From Bacillus thermozeamaize (lineage in GTDB: Bacteria; Bacillota; Bacilli; ZCTH02-B2), in the NCBI GenBank assembly GCA_002159075.1, contig LZRT01000095.1, forward strand, positions 1 to 62,511: 62,511 nucleotides of DNA. The letters run 5' to 3'. Both the position numbers and the translations under genes were made by a program. The notes under the pieces are model-generated. The model made no database searches, was not told where the DNA came from, and saw only the letters and a list, made by a program, of their open reading frames with translations. Shown here in pieces: positions 26,271 to 35,441 of this stretch; the stretch's first letter is position 1, and each line of letters begins with the position of its first letter.

Positions 26271-27074
26271 TCATGTTTTGCGGTATTTTTTCAGTGCCAA
26301 GGTATTGAGCGTCAGGAAGAAAAGCGCAAATCCCAACAAAACGCAAATGTGCAACCGGACATCATCGAGATGGTATCCGCGGATCATCACGTCGCGCAGT
26401 GCCTCTGCCGCATACGTAAGCGGAAAAACCTGTGAAAGCGCCTTTACCCAATTCGGCGCCTCTGCAAGATCAAAGATGCCGCTAAACAGGAATTGAGGAA
26501 CGATGACCACGGGAATAAACTGAAAGAGTTGAAATTCGTTCCTGGCGTATGCAGACAGGAAAGTGCCCAGCGACAACGCTACGGTGGCCAGAAGCAGGTT
26601 CAGCAAGAGCAGCTCCCAGAAACTTCCCGCCATTTCCACATCCAGTCCATACACGCTGAACAACTGGATGATCAGCGTCTGGATGGCCACGAAAAGGCCA
26701 AACCCCAAAAAATATCCCAGCACGATTTCCCAACGCCGCAGCGGGGTTGCCAGAATCCGGTCCAGCGTACCGCTGATCCGTTCCCGCAAAAAGGAGATGC
26801 CCGAAATGATGAAGACAAAGAAGAAAATGAAGAATCCCATAAATAAGGGCGCAAAGGCATCAAATAGATCAAACGCTTCATCGCCGTAAACATAGTCGAT
26901 TTCCGGTTTTTGAGGCGACGGATTCCCCATGTGCTGCTTCATCTGTTCCGGAACCATCCCCTGAAGCGTCTGCTGGACGGCAAAAATCACCAGCTTGGTG
27001 ACATTGGGATCCGAACCTTCCACCGTCAATTTGGGAGCTGTGCCTTCAAAAAGAAGATAGGAACATGCCGATGT
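26271..27074 (-). pseudogene. ABC-2 permease, 5'-truncated remnant
   Basis: Carries the C-terminal two thirds of a DrrB/YhaP-like permease: end of the extracellular loop (APKLTVEGSDPNVTKLVI), then five membrane segments with ISFLRERISGTLDRILATP and FSGIFDLAEAPNWVKALSQ. The first membrane helix and most of the loop are missing; the frame runs directly into the ATPase fragment at about 27046-27074. It looks like the product of one deletion fusing ATPase 5' and permease 3' parts out of frame. TTG 27029 is the first possible start. Confidence 0.75.
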
Positions 27075-27309
27075 CCAAATCGCCGACAGCGAGGTGGAGG
27101 CGATCCCTGCCCAGGACCTTCACCTTGCCGGAGGTGGGTTTCCCCATGCCGACAATCGCTTTGACCAAAGTGGTCTTGCCCGAACCGGAAGGCCCAAGCA
27201 AACCCAAAATCTCGCCCCGTTCAACATCAAGATCGATGCCTTTCAGCACCTCCAGTTTTCCAAACTGTTGTTTCAGATCCCGGATTTCAATCACGGCCTT
27301 CTGACTCAT
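27046..27309 (-). pseudogene. ABC ATPase, 3'-truncated remnant
   Basis: Only about 75 residues of a normal ATPase remain: IEIRDLKQQFGKLEVLKGID and Walker A GPSGSGKTTLVKAI, ending near GRDRLHLAVGDLDIGMF, then unrelated residues and a stop. The signature motif, Walker B and the rest are absent. It starts with an ATGA overlap with the tetR gene, so a tetR-ATPase-permease operon once existed. Confidence 0.8.
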
Positions 27310-27995
27310 GGACTCTCCTCCCCGGAATGGTTTTTCCGCAAGATGCCGTGCAAAAGAATGTCGACGATATCCTCCATTTCTTTTTCATCGTCGTCCAAAG
27401 AGAACAGTTCAGGAAACATTTGGGTTAAAATGATATAGCCCATCAGCATGCTGACAAAGCTTCGCGCAACCAGCCTCGGGTTCAATGGCCGGAAAACCCC
27501 TTCATCCATCTTTTGCTGAACAAAGCCCTCCAAAAGGCTGACAACCCGCGGAACAATTTCTTCCCTCAAAAGGTGCAGCATCTCCGGATGATACGACGAT
27601 TCAACCAGTACCGTTTTCAACAGCGGAAGATGGTTCCTGACCAAACGGAGCCGGTCCAGATAAATCTCCTTCAACACTTTTTCAATCGGCAAATGCTCTT
27701 GATTCTCCATGATTTTCTCAACCGGCCGCAAATAGAGGGGGCGAAATACTTTAACGACCAGCGGGAAAAAAAGCCCCAGCAACAGATCTTTTTTCGTTTT
27801 AAAGTAGCGGAAGATGGTTCCCTCGGCGATTTCCGCCTTTTTTGCAATCTCGCTCGTGCGGCTTGCTTCAAATCCCTTTTCGGCGAATACCGAGATGGCC
27901 GCTTCAAGGATCTGCCACTGCCGTTCCGTCAGTTCATCCTCCGTCAAATGGGGGTCGTTCAATAACTTGTCAAGAACCTCTTTAAATTCATCCAC
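27306..27995 (-). CDS. TetR family transcriptional regulator
   Basis: 229 aa. The HTH domain is at residues 24-70 (RQWQILEAAISVFAEKGFEA, TSEIAKKAEIAEGTIFRYF), offset by an N-terminal extension (MDEFKEVLDKLLNDPH). The C-terminal ligand domain contains FVSMLMGYIILTQMF. It likely binds the long inverted repeat 53 nt upstream and controlled the ABC exporter that is now deleted. Confidence 0.9.
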   Translation of the reverse strand: MDEFKEVLDKLLNDPHLTEDELTERQWQILEAAISVFAEKGFEASRTSEIAKKAEIAEGTIFRYFKTKKDLLLGLFFPLVVKVFRPLYLRPVEKIMENQEHLPIEKVLKEIYLDRLRLVRNHLPLLKTVLVESSYHPEMLHLLREEIVPRVVSLLEGFVQQKMDEGVFRPLNPRLVARSFVSMLMGYIILTQMFPELFSLDDDEKEMEDIVDILLHGILRKNHSGEESP

Positions 27996-28047
27996 TCCTC
28001 ACACCTCTTGTGCTTTTGATGAGCGATATACAGGGCATGGTTATAAT

Positions 28048-28086
28048 AAAAGTGAGTAATCACTCAATGAGTGATTGCTCACTTTT
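28048..28086. promoter_or_regulatory. TetR-type operator, 39-nt inverted repeat
   Basis: Two 19-nt arms (AAAAGTGAGTAATCACTCA and TGAGTGATTGCTCACTTTT) flank a single A and differ by one base. Each arm holds a smaller GTGAGTAATCAC-like dyad, so two regulator dimers could bind. Located upstream of tetR. Confidence 0.75.
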
Positions 28087-28135
28087 ATCTTATGGCTGCA
28101 TCTGTCTCTTGTCAACCATTTCTTCCCGAAGCATC

Positions 28136-28177
28136 AAAGGTCCGGAAAACGCTGGAATCTCGCATCCGGACCTTTTA
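28136..28177 (-). terminator. Terminator after epimerase pseudogene
   Basis: AAAGGTCCGG pairs with CCGGACCTTT over a 20-nt loop, with T or A tails on both sides; can act in both directions. Confidence 0.7.
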
Positions 28178-28197
28178 AGATGGTCACTCTTTCGCGT

Positions 28198-29150
28198 TTA
28201 CGGAGTTGCCCTGTTGACTTTCATGTATGCCAAAGTTTTGCGCAAGCCTTCTTCGTAAGGTGTTTTGGGAACCGGACCAATCAACCGTTCGTATTTCTCG
28301 CCGCTCAACACGACCGGCTCCTCGGTCAGATACAACATTTCGGCCACTTCCCTCATGCCTCGGTTAAACAATCCCAAAAATGAAATCATCCCCTTTCCGA
28401 CGGTGCTCACCTTTTTCCGGTTGCCCGTGATCTTTCTTGCCATCTCAATCAATTCGTGCCCGGAGATCACGCCATATCCCGGGATATTCCAATGCTGGCC
28501 GTAAGCGGATTCCCGCATGGCCAATTCCACTGCCGCCTTTGCTCCGTCAGGGGTGTATATGTATTCGCGTTTGACATCCAACGGACCGACAAAGCGTGGG
28601 GAGCGATTGGCAAGCATCGAGCTCAAGGTAAAGTTCAAAATGGTGTTTTCCGCATTCGGGCCGTAAAAGTCCGGAAAATGGGCGATGAGTGCGGGAACGC
28701 CCTGCCGGTGGGCGTCCATCACTTTTTGCTCCTGCTGCAGGCGAAGCTTGCTTTTTTTGTGTGCGGCCGTTTGGGCGTCTCTTCCGTGACCTTTTCTCCA
28801 GGGCTTCTGCCATAAGCATAAATGTTGTCAATGTAGACAACCCCAGCCTGGTTGACGGCTGCACTCTTTAAAATGTTTTCCATCAATCTGGCCAGCCCGT
28901 CGTACCATTGTGGATAAGGAATGCTGACGGCATGAAAAATCACATCCGCCCCCTTACCCGCCTCAATGAATTGATCCAGGTGAAATACGTCGCCTGCAAC
29001 GATGGTAACCCGGTTCATGTCCCCAAACAAACGCTGCAGTTTATCCTTGGATCGGGCAAAGGCCACCACTTCCATGCCCCTCTCCGCCAACTCGCAGGTC
29101 AATGCGTATCCCATGCCGCCGCTGGCACCCAATACAAGCGCTTTTTTCAT
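28198..29150 (-). pseudogene. NAD-dependent epimerase/reductase, frameshifted
   Basis: An extended SDR of about 317 aa split by one frameshift. The 5' part starts MKKALVLGASGGMGYAL (Rossmann nucleotide loop) and is intact to RPHTKK near 28759; the 3' part resumes with KLRLQQEQKVMDAHRQG and carries PDFYGPNAEN and the rest of the fold. The shift falls in a run of seven A; eight A would restore one frame. It is either a recent mutation, a slippage site or a read error. ATG 29150 is the start. Confidence 0.8.
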
Positions 29151-29292
29151 TTCTTTGTCATCTCCCTTTCCCGCCGTCAAATCTATACTTTTCTTAAAAT
29201 TTATTAGAATTTCTATATCTGAAAATGGCTTATGCTTGCCAGTACAATGACAATGTAACACATCCGGGAAAACAAGGGAACATGCAAGGAAC

Positions 29293-29333
29293 AAACAAAA
29301 AAGCGAGTTCTGCGCAACAAGGCAAACTCGCTC
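29293..29333 (-). terminator. Terminator downstream of the hydrogenase/NicO unit
   Basis: On the minus strand AGCGAGTT and AACTCGCT pair over a 15-nt loop and are followed by TTTTTT. It lies 110 nt after the NicO gene stop, closing the long minus-strand unit. Confidence 0.75.
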
Positions 29334-29443
29334 AGGGGATTCGTAAAGGGATGATGCCTTTGATGCCTTTGAATATGTGTAATGAATCGAAGATGATGGC
29401 AACACGGATATGAAGAAAGAAGATTCCGAACCATAAGATGTCT

Positions 29444-30139
29444 TCAAGCGATCGCCAAGCTTTCGTATGCATAATAAGCACCGTAAATAATGGACAAGAA
29501 ACCGGTCGCCATGCCGAGGAGCTGAACCGTTTTTTCCGAGTAGTTGGCGAATAGAATGAAAGGCAACCCCAGGAGTACGGTAAAAAGGAGCATCCCCAAG
29601 ATCGTTCCCAAGCCAAACAACAAGATATAGATGAACGCTTGCACGGTGGTTTCAATGGATGCCATCGTCATCATCGCCAGCGCCCCGCTGCCGGCAAGAC
29701 CATGGATCATGCCAATCCAAATGGACGCTCGTTGCGGGTTTAGATCGTGGTGATGTTCATGATCCCCTTGGTGCCTGTGCGAATGAAAGTGTATATGGCG
29801 CTCCCCGTCATGTTCATGCGCGTGGACATGGACTTTCTCTTTCCGTATCGCACGCACGCTCATCCACCCGAGAACGATCAACATCATCCCCACGCCGGCT
29901 TCCATCCATTGTTCCACGGTGGGAGGGATGGTCACCCGAATGCCGATTAACAGCATGCCGACGATGAGTAACGTCATGGTGTGCCCGATCCCCCAAAAAA
30001 TTCCCGCCATCGCGGCCTTGTACAAACTCCCTGACCGGCTGGCAATTGTTGAGACCGCGATCATGTGATCCGGTTCCAAAGCATGGCGCAATCCCAATAA
30101 AAAACCGACTCCAAAAACGGCCATCATGGCTACTGACAT
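29444..30139 (-). CDS. NicO/UreH-like nickel transporter
   Basis: 231 aa membrane protein with six to seven segments, the Ni/Co transporter signature FLLGLRHALEPDHMIAVSTI (HxxxxDH type), and a His-rich cytosolic loop (residues about 103-133, with HVHAHEHD and HIHFHSHRHQGDHEHHH). It directly follows hypF on the same strand, so it very likely supplies nickel to the hydrogenase. Confidence 0.87.
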   Translation of the reverse strand: MSVAMMAVFGVGFLLGLRHALEPDHMIAVSTIASRSGSLYKAAMAGIFWGIGHTMTLLIVGMLLIGIRVTIPPTVEQWMEAGVGMMLIVLGWMSVRAIRKEKVHVHAHEHDGERHIHFHSHRHQGDHEHHHDLNPQRASIWIGMIHGLAGSGALAMMTMASIETTVQAFIYILLFGLGTILGMLLFTVLLGLPFILFANYSEKTVQLLGMATGFLSIIYGAYYAYESLAIA

Positions 30140-30219
30140 CCTTTTTTCCTCCTTTGAATTGATGGGTACTCATCTGTTGCGCGCTCATCGCCGGCCACCC
30201 GCCGAAAGGGGGATTGACA

Positions 30220-30301
30220 CCGTACCATGTGTCGCGACCGCCGATTCCAGCAGGATGAAGACAGCCGGGTGTTTATCATTTACGCCGTACCATGTGTCGC
30301 G
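30220..30301. repeat. Direct repeat duplicating the hypF 3' end
   Basis: CCGTACCATGTGTCGCG occurs at 30220-30236 and 30285-30301; over 23 nt the copies differ at two positions. The second copy contains the last codons of hypF (ending ATHGTA-stop), the first lies 65 nt downstream in the gap to the NicO gene. It could be a scar of an insertion or local duplication. Confidence 0.7.
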
Positions 30302-32547
30302 GCCACCAGCGCCGCTTGCCCGAGACTGATGCCCCCGTCATTGGCAGGAATTCCCCTTCCCATCCACACCTGCATCGCACTTTCCCCGAACAACTCCCGC
30401 AGATCGCTCAATAAGAGGGCGTTTTGAAAGACTCCGCCAGACAATACGACCGTATCGATCCGATGCGCTTCCCCCAACGCAAGGACGCTTCTATAGATCC
30501 CCTCAGCAACGCTCCGGTGAAATGAGCGGGCGATCGCGCCTGCCTCCCGCCCGCGCAAACGGTCTTCCGCCATCGCCATCAACAGAGGGCGATAATCAAG
30601 CTCCCCCTTCTCTTCGTCCCATGGAAACGGATATACCGTCTCCAATGGGCTTGAGCGGGCGAGATGTTCCAGCCAGATGGCTGCCTGGCCCTCAAAGGAA
30701 ATGCTCCCGGCAAATCCCAGTAAGGCAGCCGCAGCATCAAACAGGCGGCCAGCGGATGTGGTGGGAAACGCGCGCAGTCTTTTTTCCGCCAGTTTTAACG
30801 CTGTAAAATACCGTTCAGGCAACGCCAACCGCTTGCCGATGTCCTCCGCCCAAGCCGGCAGGTCCTGGAAAAATCCGGCCAACGCCTGCAGCGGCATGCG
30901 CGCCGCCGCATCGCCGCCGGGAAGCAGCGCTTGGCGGAGATGCCCGCACCGTTTGAGCCCTTCGGCGGCGCTTCCCACAAACCATTCGCCACCCCAGATG
31001 GTCCCATCATCGCCATACCCCGTCCCATCAAACGCCACTCCGATCACCTGCTTGTCCAACGCGTTCCGTTCCGCCAGGACAGAGGCGATATGGGCGCGAT
31101 GGTGTTGGACGGTGACGTGTTCTGAGGCCGCCAATTGCCGCGCAAAACGGGTGGAGTGATAGTCGGGATGAAGATCGCAGACCACAATCGCTTCTTCTAA
31201 CGGGACATCGTACATGGACAGGAGATCACGGACCGTTTGCGCAAATGCCGTGTACGCTTCGTATTGTTCCAGATCTCCCAAATGCTGGCTCATGATCGCC
31301 TTCCCCTTGACGACCAACGTGACGCTGTTTTTCAGGTCGGCTCCAACGGCGAGGATGGGCCGTTCACCAGGCAGTTCAGCGACAGGAAGCGGAGCCGCAC
31401 CCCGCGCCCGGCGGAGGACAGCCGTCCCGAAAGCGCTTAAACGAACCACCGAATCATCGACACGCCGGGCAATCGGCCGCTCGCCGATCAGCCAGGCGTC
31501 GCAAACCCCTTTGAGCGCTTCCAAAGCTTCTTGATCTTTGTAAACAATCGGTTCTCCGGAACGGTTGCCGCTGGTCATGACGAGCACCGGTGGCGCATGG
31601 TAGTGAAACAACAAATGATGCAGCGGCGTATACGGGAGCATCACGCCCAGGTCGGAATTGTCCGGGGCCACGTTCGGGAGGAGCCGGCGGGCACGGGCCA
31701 AGACGATTGGCCGGGCGGGAGAAGTCAGAAGAGCCTCTTCTTCGGGAGCCAGTTCGACAAGCGTACGCGCCGTTTCCAAGTCCTTGGCCATCAAGGCAAA
31801 CGGTTTCGCGCCGCGGCGCTTGCGCTCTCGCAGGATCTTCACGGTCCGGGAGTTTTCGGCATCGCATGCCAGATGGTACCCTCCCAGCCCTTTGATGGCC
31901 ACAATGTATCCTTCCCGCAACAGCTGGGCCGTTTTTTCGATGGCTTGGACATGGTCGCGAATCGTTTCCCCTTGCCAATGCAGTGCATATTTGGGACCGC
32001 ACGCGGGGCATGCGTTCGGCTGTGCATGAAAGCGGCGGTCTGTCGGTTCATCGTACTCTTTTGCACAGTCCGGGCACATCGGCCAGGCTTTCATCGTCGT
32101 ATGCGGGCGATCATAGGGCAGGTTTTCGATGACGGTATAGCGGGGCCCGCATTCCGTACAATTGATGTAAGGATAGAGGTAGCGACGGTCTGCAGGGTCG
32201 AACAGCTCAGACAGGCAAGCCGAACAGACGGCCATGTCGGCGGCCATGTACACGGTGGGCCGGTCATCACGCGTGCTTTGAAGAATCTTGAAACCAGGCC
32301 AGCCTTCCACCGTCGTGTCTTCGATTTCGACCGCGGTCACTCGAGCCGAGGCGGGGGAATGCGCGGTCATCTCCTGTAAAAAGGTCTGAACGGCCGCCGG
32401 CTCCCCTTCCACATGCATCTCCACCCCATGTTGATCGTTAAGCACCCAGCCGCCCAAATCCCAACGTTTGGCCAAACGAAAGATGAATGGGCGAAAGCCT
32501 ACCCCTTGAACGACGCCGCGAACGCGAATGCGCCGTGCCGTTTTCAC
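30280..32547 (-). CDS. hypF: Carbamoyltransferase HypF
   Basis: Makes the thiocarbamate on HypE that becomes the cyanide ligands of the NiFe site. 755 aa in the usual order: acylphosphatase domain (RIRVRGVVQGVGFRPF, 1-90), zinc finger region with four CxxC pairs (CSACLSELF, CTECGPRY, CPDCAKEY, CPACGPKY), YrdC-like domain (about 195-375) and Kae1-like domain with VQHHRAHIASVLAE. Last of the hyp genes, 6 nt after the glutaredoxin-like gene. Confidence 0.95.
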   Translation of the reverse strand: MKTARRIRVRGVVQGVGFRPFIFRLAKRWDLGGWVLNDQHGVEMHVEGEPAAVQTFLQEMTAHSPASARVTAVEIEDTTVEGWPGFKILQSTRDDRPTVYMAADMAVCSACLSELFDPADRRYLYPYINCTECGPRYTVIENLPYDRPHTTMKAWPMCPDCAKEYDEPTDRRFHAQPNACPACGPKYALHWQGETIRDHVQAIEKTAQLLREGYIVAIKGLGGYHLACDAENSRTVKILRERKRRGAKPFALMAKDLETARTLVELAPEEEALLTSPARPIVLARARRLLPNVAPDNSDLGVMLPYTPLHHLLFHYHAPPVLVMTSGNRSGEPIVYKDQEALEALKGVCDAWLIGERPIARRVDDSVVRLSAFGTAVLRRARGAAPLPVAELPGERPILAVGADLKNSVTLVVKGKAIMSQHLGDLEQYEAYTAFAQTVRDLLSMYDVPLEEAIVVCDLHPDYHSTRFARQLAASEHVTVQHHRAHIASVLAERNALDKQVIGVAFDGTGYGDDGTIWGGEWFVGSAAEGLKRCGHLRQALLPGGDAAARMPLQALAGFFQDLPAWAEDIGKRLALPERYFTALKLAEKRLRAFPTTSAGRLFDAAAALLGFAGSISFEGQAAIWLEHLARSSPLETVYPFPWDEEKGELDYRPLLMAMAEDRLRGREAGAIARSFHRSVAEGIYRSVLALGEAHRIDTVVLSGGVFQNALLLSDLRELFGESAMQVWMGRGIPANDGGISLGQAALVAATHGTA

Positions 32548-32553
32548 GTTGTC

Positions 32554-32814
32554 TCACCCTCTCGGAGATGCGGCATCTTCCTGCGAAGAAGGCGGTGAAA
32601 CGATACAGCCCCGTCCTTGAACCCCGATTTGGACGACACATCCGTCCCGGACGAGAACAGGCACCGTCCGCCCGCCCGTCAAAACGATGAGCCGCCTCAG
32701 CGCCTCTTCATCCTCTTCTACGTCGTATTCCACGAACGCTTCCCCATCCCATAGCAAAGATTCTCGCAGCTCCCCTGTGTAAGGGCATCCTTTTGCGCCA
32801 TAAAGTTCAAGCAT
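32554..32814 (-). CDS. Glutaredoxin-like protein (UXX-star type, Cys form)
   Basis: 86 aa, thioredoxin fold: beta-strand then active site KGCPYTGELRESL, a middle part YDVEEDEEALRRLIVLTGG and TVPVLVRDGCVVQIGVQGRGC with the conserved Val-Pro. The GCPYT site resembles the small UXX-star (seleno)protein families, here with Cys. It sits between hypE and hypF, suggesting a redox or assembly role in hydrogenase maturation; that role is inference. Confidence 0.7.
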   Translation of the reverse strand: MLELYGAKGCPYTGELRESLLWDGEAFVEYDVEEDEEALRRLIVLTGGRTVPVLVRDGCVVQIGVQGRGCIVSPPSSQEDAASPRG

Positions 32815-32873
32815 CCCTGTTCAGCACCTCCAGAACTTCGCGGATGATGGGTCCTAAAAACTTGACAATGGGT

Positions 32874-33908
32874 TCAACAAATGCGGGGCAACGGATCGCC
32901 GACCAGCATATCGATGACCCACGATCCGCCGTACGGCGAATGGGCCAACACCACATTTTTCGGCTCCTCCCGAATTTCTCCGATGCGTCGTGCTTCTTCC
33001 CCTCCCGGTACCTTTCTGATCGCTTCCAGCGCCGCCTCCGCGTACTCCGGCGAGACGACGGCGAGAAACTGTCCTTCGTTGGCGATGTGCAGGGGATTCA
33101 AGCCCAATATTTCGCAGGCACCGCGCACCGCCGGCCGAACCGGAATCGCCTCTTCGTTCAAGACCACGGCCACGTTGGCGTCCCTGGCCAGCTCGTTTAA
33201 CGCCGTGGCCACGCCGCCCCGTGTCGGATCGCGCAACCAGCGGAGGCCCGGCGCGGCGGCGTCGATCAGCGCGGAGACGTACGGCCACAGGGGACGCGTA
33301 TCCGAGGTGAGGTCGGCCTCCAGATCCAATTCCCCCCGAGCCAACAGGATGGTGATCCCATGATCGCCGATGGGTCCGGAAAGCAGCACTTGATCACCTG
33401 GCCGGACGTTTTTGGCCGCAAGGCATACCCGTGTATCGGCAAGGCCTATGCCGGCCGTGGTAATGTAAAGCCCGTCCGCTTTTTCGTGTTCCACCACTTT
33501 CGTGTCGCCTCCGACCACCGGCACCCCGGCGCGTTGCGCCGCGTTGGCCATGGCCGCCACTTCCCGTTCCAACTCCTCCCTCGTCAAACCCGCCTCAATG
33601 ATCAGCGTCGCCACGAGCGCCAACGGCTTTGCCCCACCCATGGCCAAATCGTTCACCGTTCCGTTGACGGCCAGTTCGCCGATCGATCCGCCCGGAAAGC
33701 GGAGCGGCTTGACAACGAAACTGTCTGCCGTAAAGGCCAAACGATGATGAGCCGCATGGATATACGCCACGTCCTGCAGCTCCGCCGCCGGATCGCTGGC
33801 CAAATAGGGAACCAACAATCCTTCGATGAGACGGCGGCTGGCCTTGCCGCCTGCGCCATGCGTCAGATCGATATGGGTATCGGTAAAGCGCACTTTGGTG
33901 GTCTTCAT
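32874..33908 (-). CDS. hypE: Hydrogenase maturation protein HypE
   Basis: Carries the thiocarbamate made by HypF on its C-terminal Cys and dehydrates it to thiocyanate. 344 aa of the AIR synthase-like fold: THGAGGKASRRLIEG near the N terminus, VNGTVNDLAMGGAKPLAL, PVVGGDTKVVE, RDPTRGGVATALNE, and the diagnostic C terminus PRIC with the acceptor Cys. Confidence 0.95.
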   Translation of the reverse strand: MKTTKVRFTDTHIDLTHGAGGKASRRLIEGLLVPYLASDPAAELQDVAYIHAAHHRLAFTADSFVVKPLRFPGGSIGELAVNGTVNDLAMGGAKPLALVATLIIEAGLTREELEREVAAMANAAQRAGVPVVGGDTKVVEHEKADGLYITTAGIGLADTRVCLAAKNVRPGDQVLLSGPIGDHGITILLARGELDLEADLTSDTRPLWPYVSALIDAAAPGLRWLRDPTRGGVATALNELARDANVAVVLNEEAIPVRPAVRGACEILGLNPLHIANEGQFLAVVSPEYAEAALEAIRKVPGGEEARRIGEIREEPKNVVLAHSPYGGSWVIDMLVGDPLPRIC

Positions 33909-33986
33909 CTATTTCCCTCCATATGTCAAATCGGCCATTGCGTTGCCTTGCAGGCAGGCAGGTCAGGCAGGCGTCCCGCGGAAAAC

Positions 33987-35105
33987 CTATCCGCCGCTCG
34001 CTTGGCTGACGTAGACATGATTGAAATACGCGGCACACGCCCCCTCCGAGGAAACCATGAGCGCTCCCACCGGATGTTCCGGCGTGCACTCTTTGCCAAA
34101 CAATTTGCATTGATGCGGCTTCAGCACCCCTTTTAACACATCGCCGCACTGTGCGGCTTTGGGATCGGCCACGCGAGCCCCTTCCACCCGGAAGTGAACT
34201 TCCGCGTCCCACCGGGCAAATTCAGGCTTCAGTTTCAACGCCGATTGGGAGATGAAGCCAAGGCCGCGCCATTCAAAGACGGGACGAACCTCAAAGACTT
34301 CCTCCATCGCCTGAAGCGCAGCGGCATTCCCCTCCCACGTGACGACGCGATGGTACTGATTTTCCACTTCCGCGCGACCTTCACGCAATTGTTTGAGTAG
34401 CATCAGGATCGATTGCAACAAGTCGAGCGGTTCAAAACCGGAAATCACGACCGGTTTATTGTAATGTTTCGCGACAAATTCATAAGGCCGGGCGCCGATC
34501 ACTGTAGAAACATGACCGGGGCCAATAAACCCGTCGATGCGCATGTCCGGAGAATCCAAAATGGCGCGAATGGCCGGCAAAATGAGGACGTGATTGGAAA
34601 ACACATAAAAGTTTGGCACATCCAGTTCACGCGCCTGCAACAGTGTCAGCGCTGTCGAAGGGGCCGTCGTTTCAAAGCCGATGGAAAACAGCACCACCTT
34701 CCGCTCGGGATGGTCAAGGGCCAGTTTCAACGCATCCAAGGGAGAGTAGACCATGCGGATGTCGGCCCCTTTGGAGCGAAGTTCCAGCGGCGTCCCCTGC
34801 CGTCCCGGAACCCTCATCACGTCGCCAAAAGCGGTAAAGATCACTTCCTCCTGCCGGGCGATGTTCAAGCCGTCATCCATCCGCCCCATGGGCAGGACAC
34901 AAACAGGACATCCTGGGCCATGGACCAACTCGATGTTTTGGGGAAGCAAATCCTGCAGTCCAAAGCGATAGATGGAATACGTATGGCCGCCGCAAACCTC
35001 CATGATGCGATAATGGGCATCGGGATCGACGATGCGGTGGATCTCTTCCGCAGTTTTGCGAATCAGTTCCGGATCGCGAAACTCGTCGACGTATTTCATC
35101 GTCAT
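33987..35105 (-). CDS. hypD: Hydrogenase maturation protein HypD
   Basis: Iron-sulfur scaffold on which the Fe(CN)2CO unit is built together with HypC. 372 aa with the conserved EVCGGHTYSIYRFG, GPGCPVCVLP, SIGFETTAPSTALT and the C-terminal Cys set (PKAAQCGDVLKGVLKPHQCK). The start ATG overlaps the hypC stop (ATGA); ATG 35099 is an alternative. Confidence 0.95.
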   Translation of the reverse strand: MTMKYVDEFRDPELIRKTAEEIHRIVDPDAHYRIMEVCGGHTYSIYRFGLQDLLPQNIELVHGPGCPVCVLPMGRMDDGLNIARQEEVIFTAFGDVMRVPGRQGTPLELRSKGADIRMVYSPLDALKLALDHPERKVVLFSIGFETTAPSTALTLLQARELDVPNFYVFSNHVLILPAIRAILDSPDMRIDGFIGPGHVSTVIGARPYEFVAKHYNKPVVISGFEPLDLLQSILMLLKQLREGRAEVENQYHRVVTWEGNAAALQAMEEVFEVRPVFEWRGLGFISQSALKLKPEFARWDAEVHFRVEGARVADPKAAQCGDVLKGVLKPHQCKLFGKECTPEHPVGALMVSSEGACAAYFNHVYVSQASGG

Positions 35106-35383
35106 TTGCCCTCCTCTCCGAACCGGTACCCCTGCACTTCCTGCAGCGCCTCTTCCGACTCACCCAACATGTGCAACAGCCGCAATTGTTCCGCGGCTTG
35201 TTCTTCGCTGATCTTGCTCATGGCGAATCCGACGTGGATCAGCACCCAATCGCCCACTTGGGCGCCCTGGTTTTTCAAGAGACCGATGTTGATTTTCCGC
35301 CGCACGCCGGAAACGTCGACGATGGCGTAATGGTGATGTTCGTCGAGCAGCTCGACGACTTGTCCCGGGATGGCCAAGCACAT
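35102..35383 (-). CDS. hypC: Hydrogenase maturation chaperone HypC
   Basis: 93 aa chaperone moving the iron unit from HypD to the large subunit. Begins MCLAIPGQVVEL, with the essential Cys2, and keeps VGDWVLIHVGFAMSKI. Directly followed by hypD. Confidence 0.95.
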   Translation of the reverse strand: MCLAIPGQVVELLDEHHHYAIVDVSGVRRKINIGLLKNQGAQVGDWVLIHVGFAMSKISEEQAAEQLRLLHMLGESEEALQEVQGYRFGEEGK

Positions 35384-35441
35384 GGAAGCCTCCCTCCCCC
35401 ATACTGGTATCACGCAGTCAAAACGAAGCTTGCAAAGGAAG

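Noticed and set aside
26271-27309. Functional half-size ABC exporter
   Set aside because: The ATPase lacks signature and Walker B and the permease lacks its first helix, in different frames.
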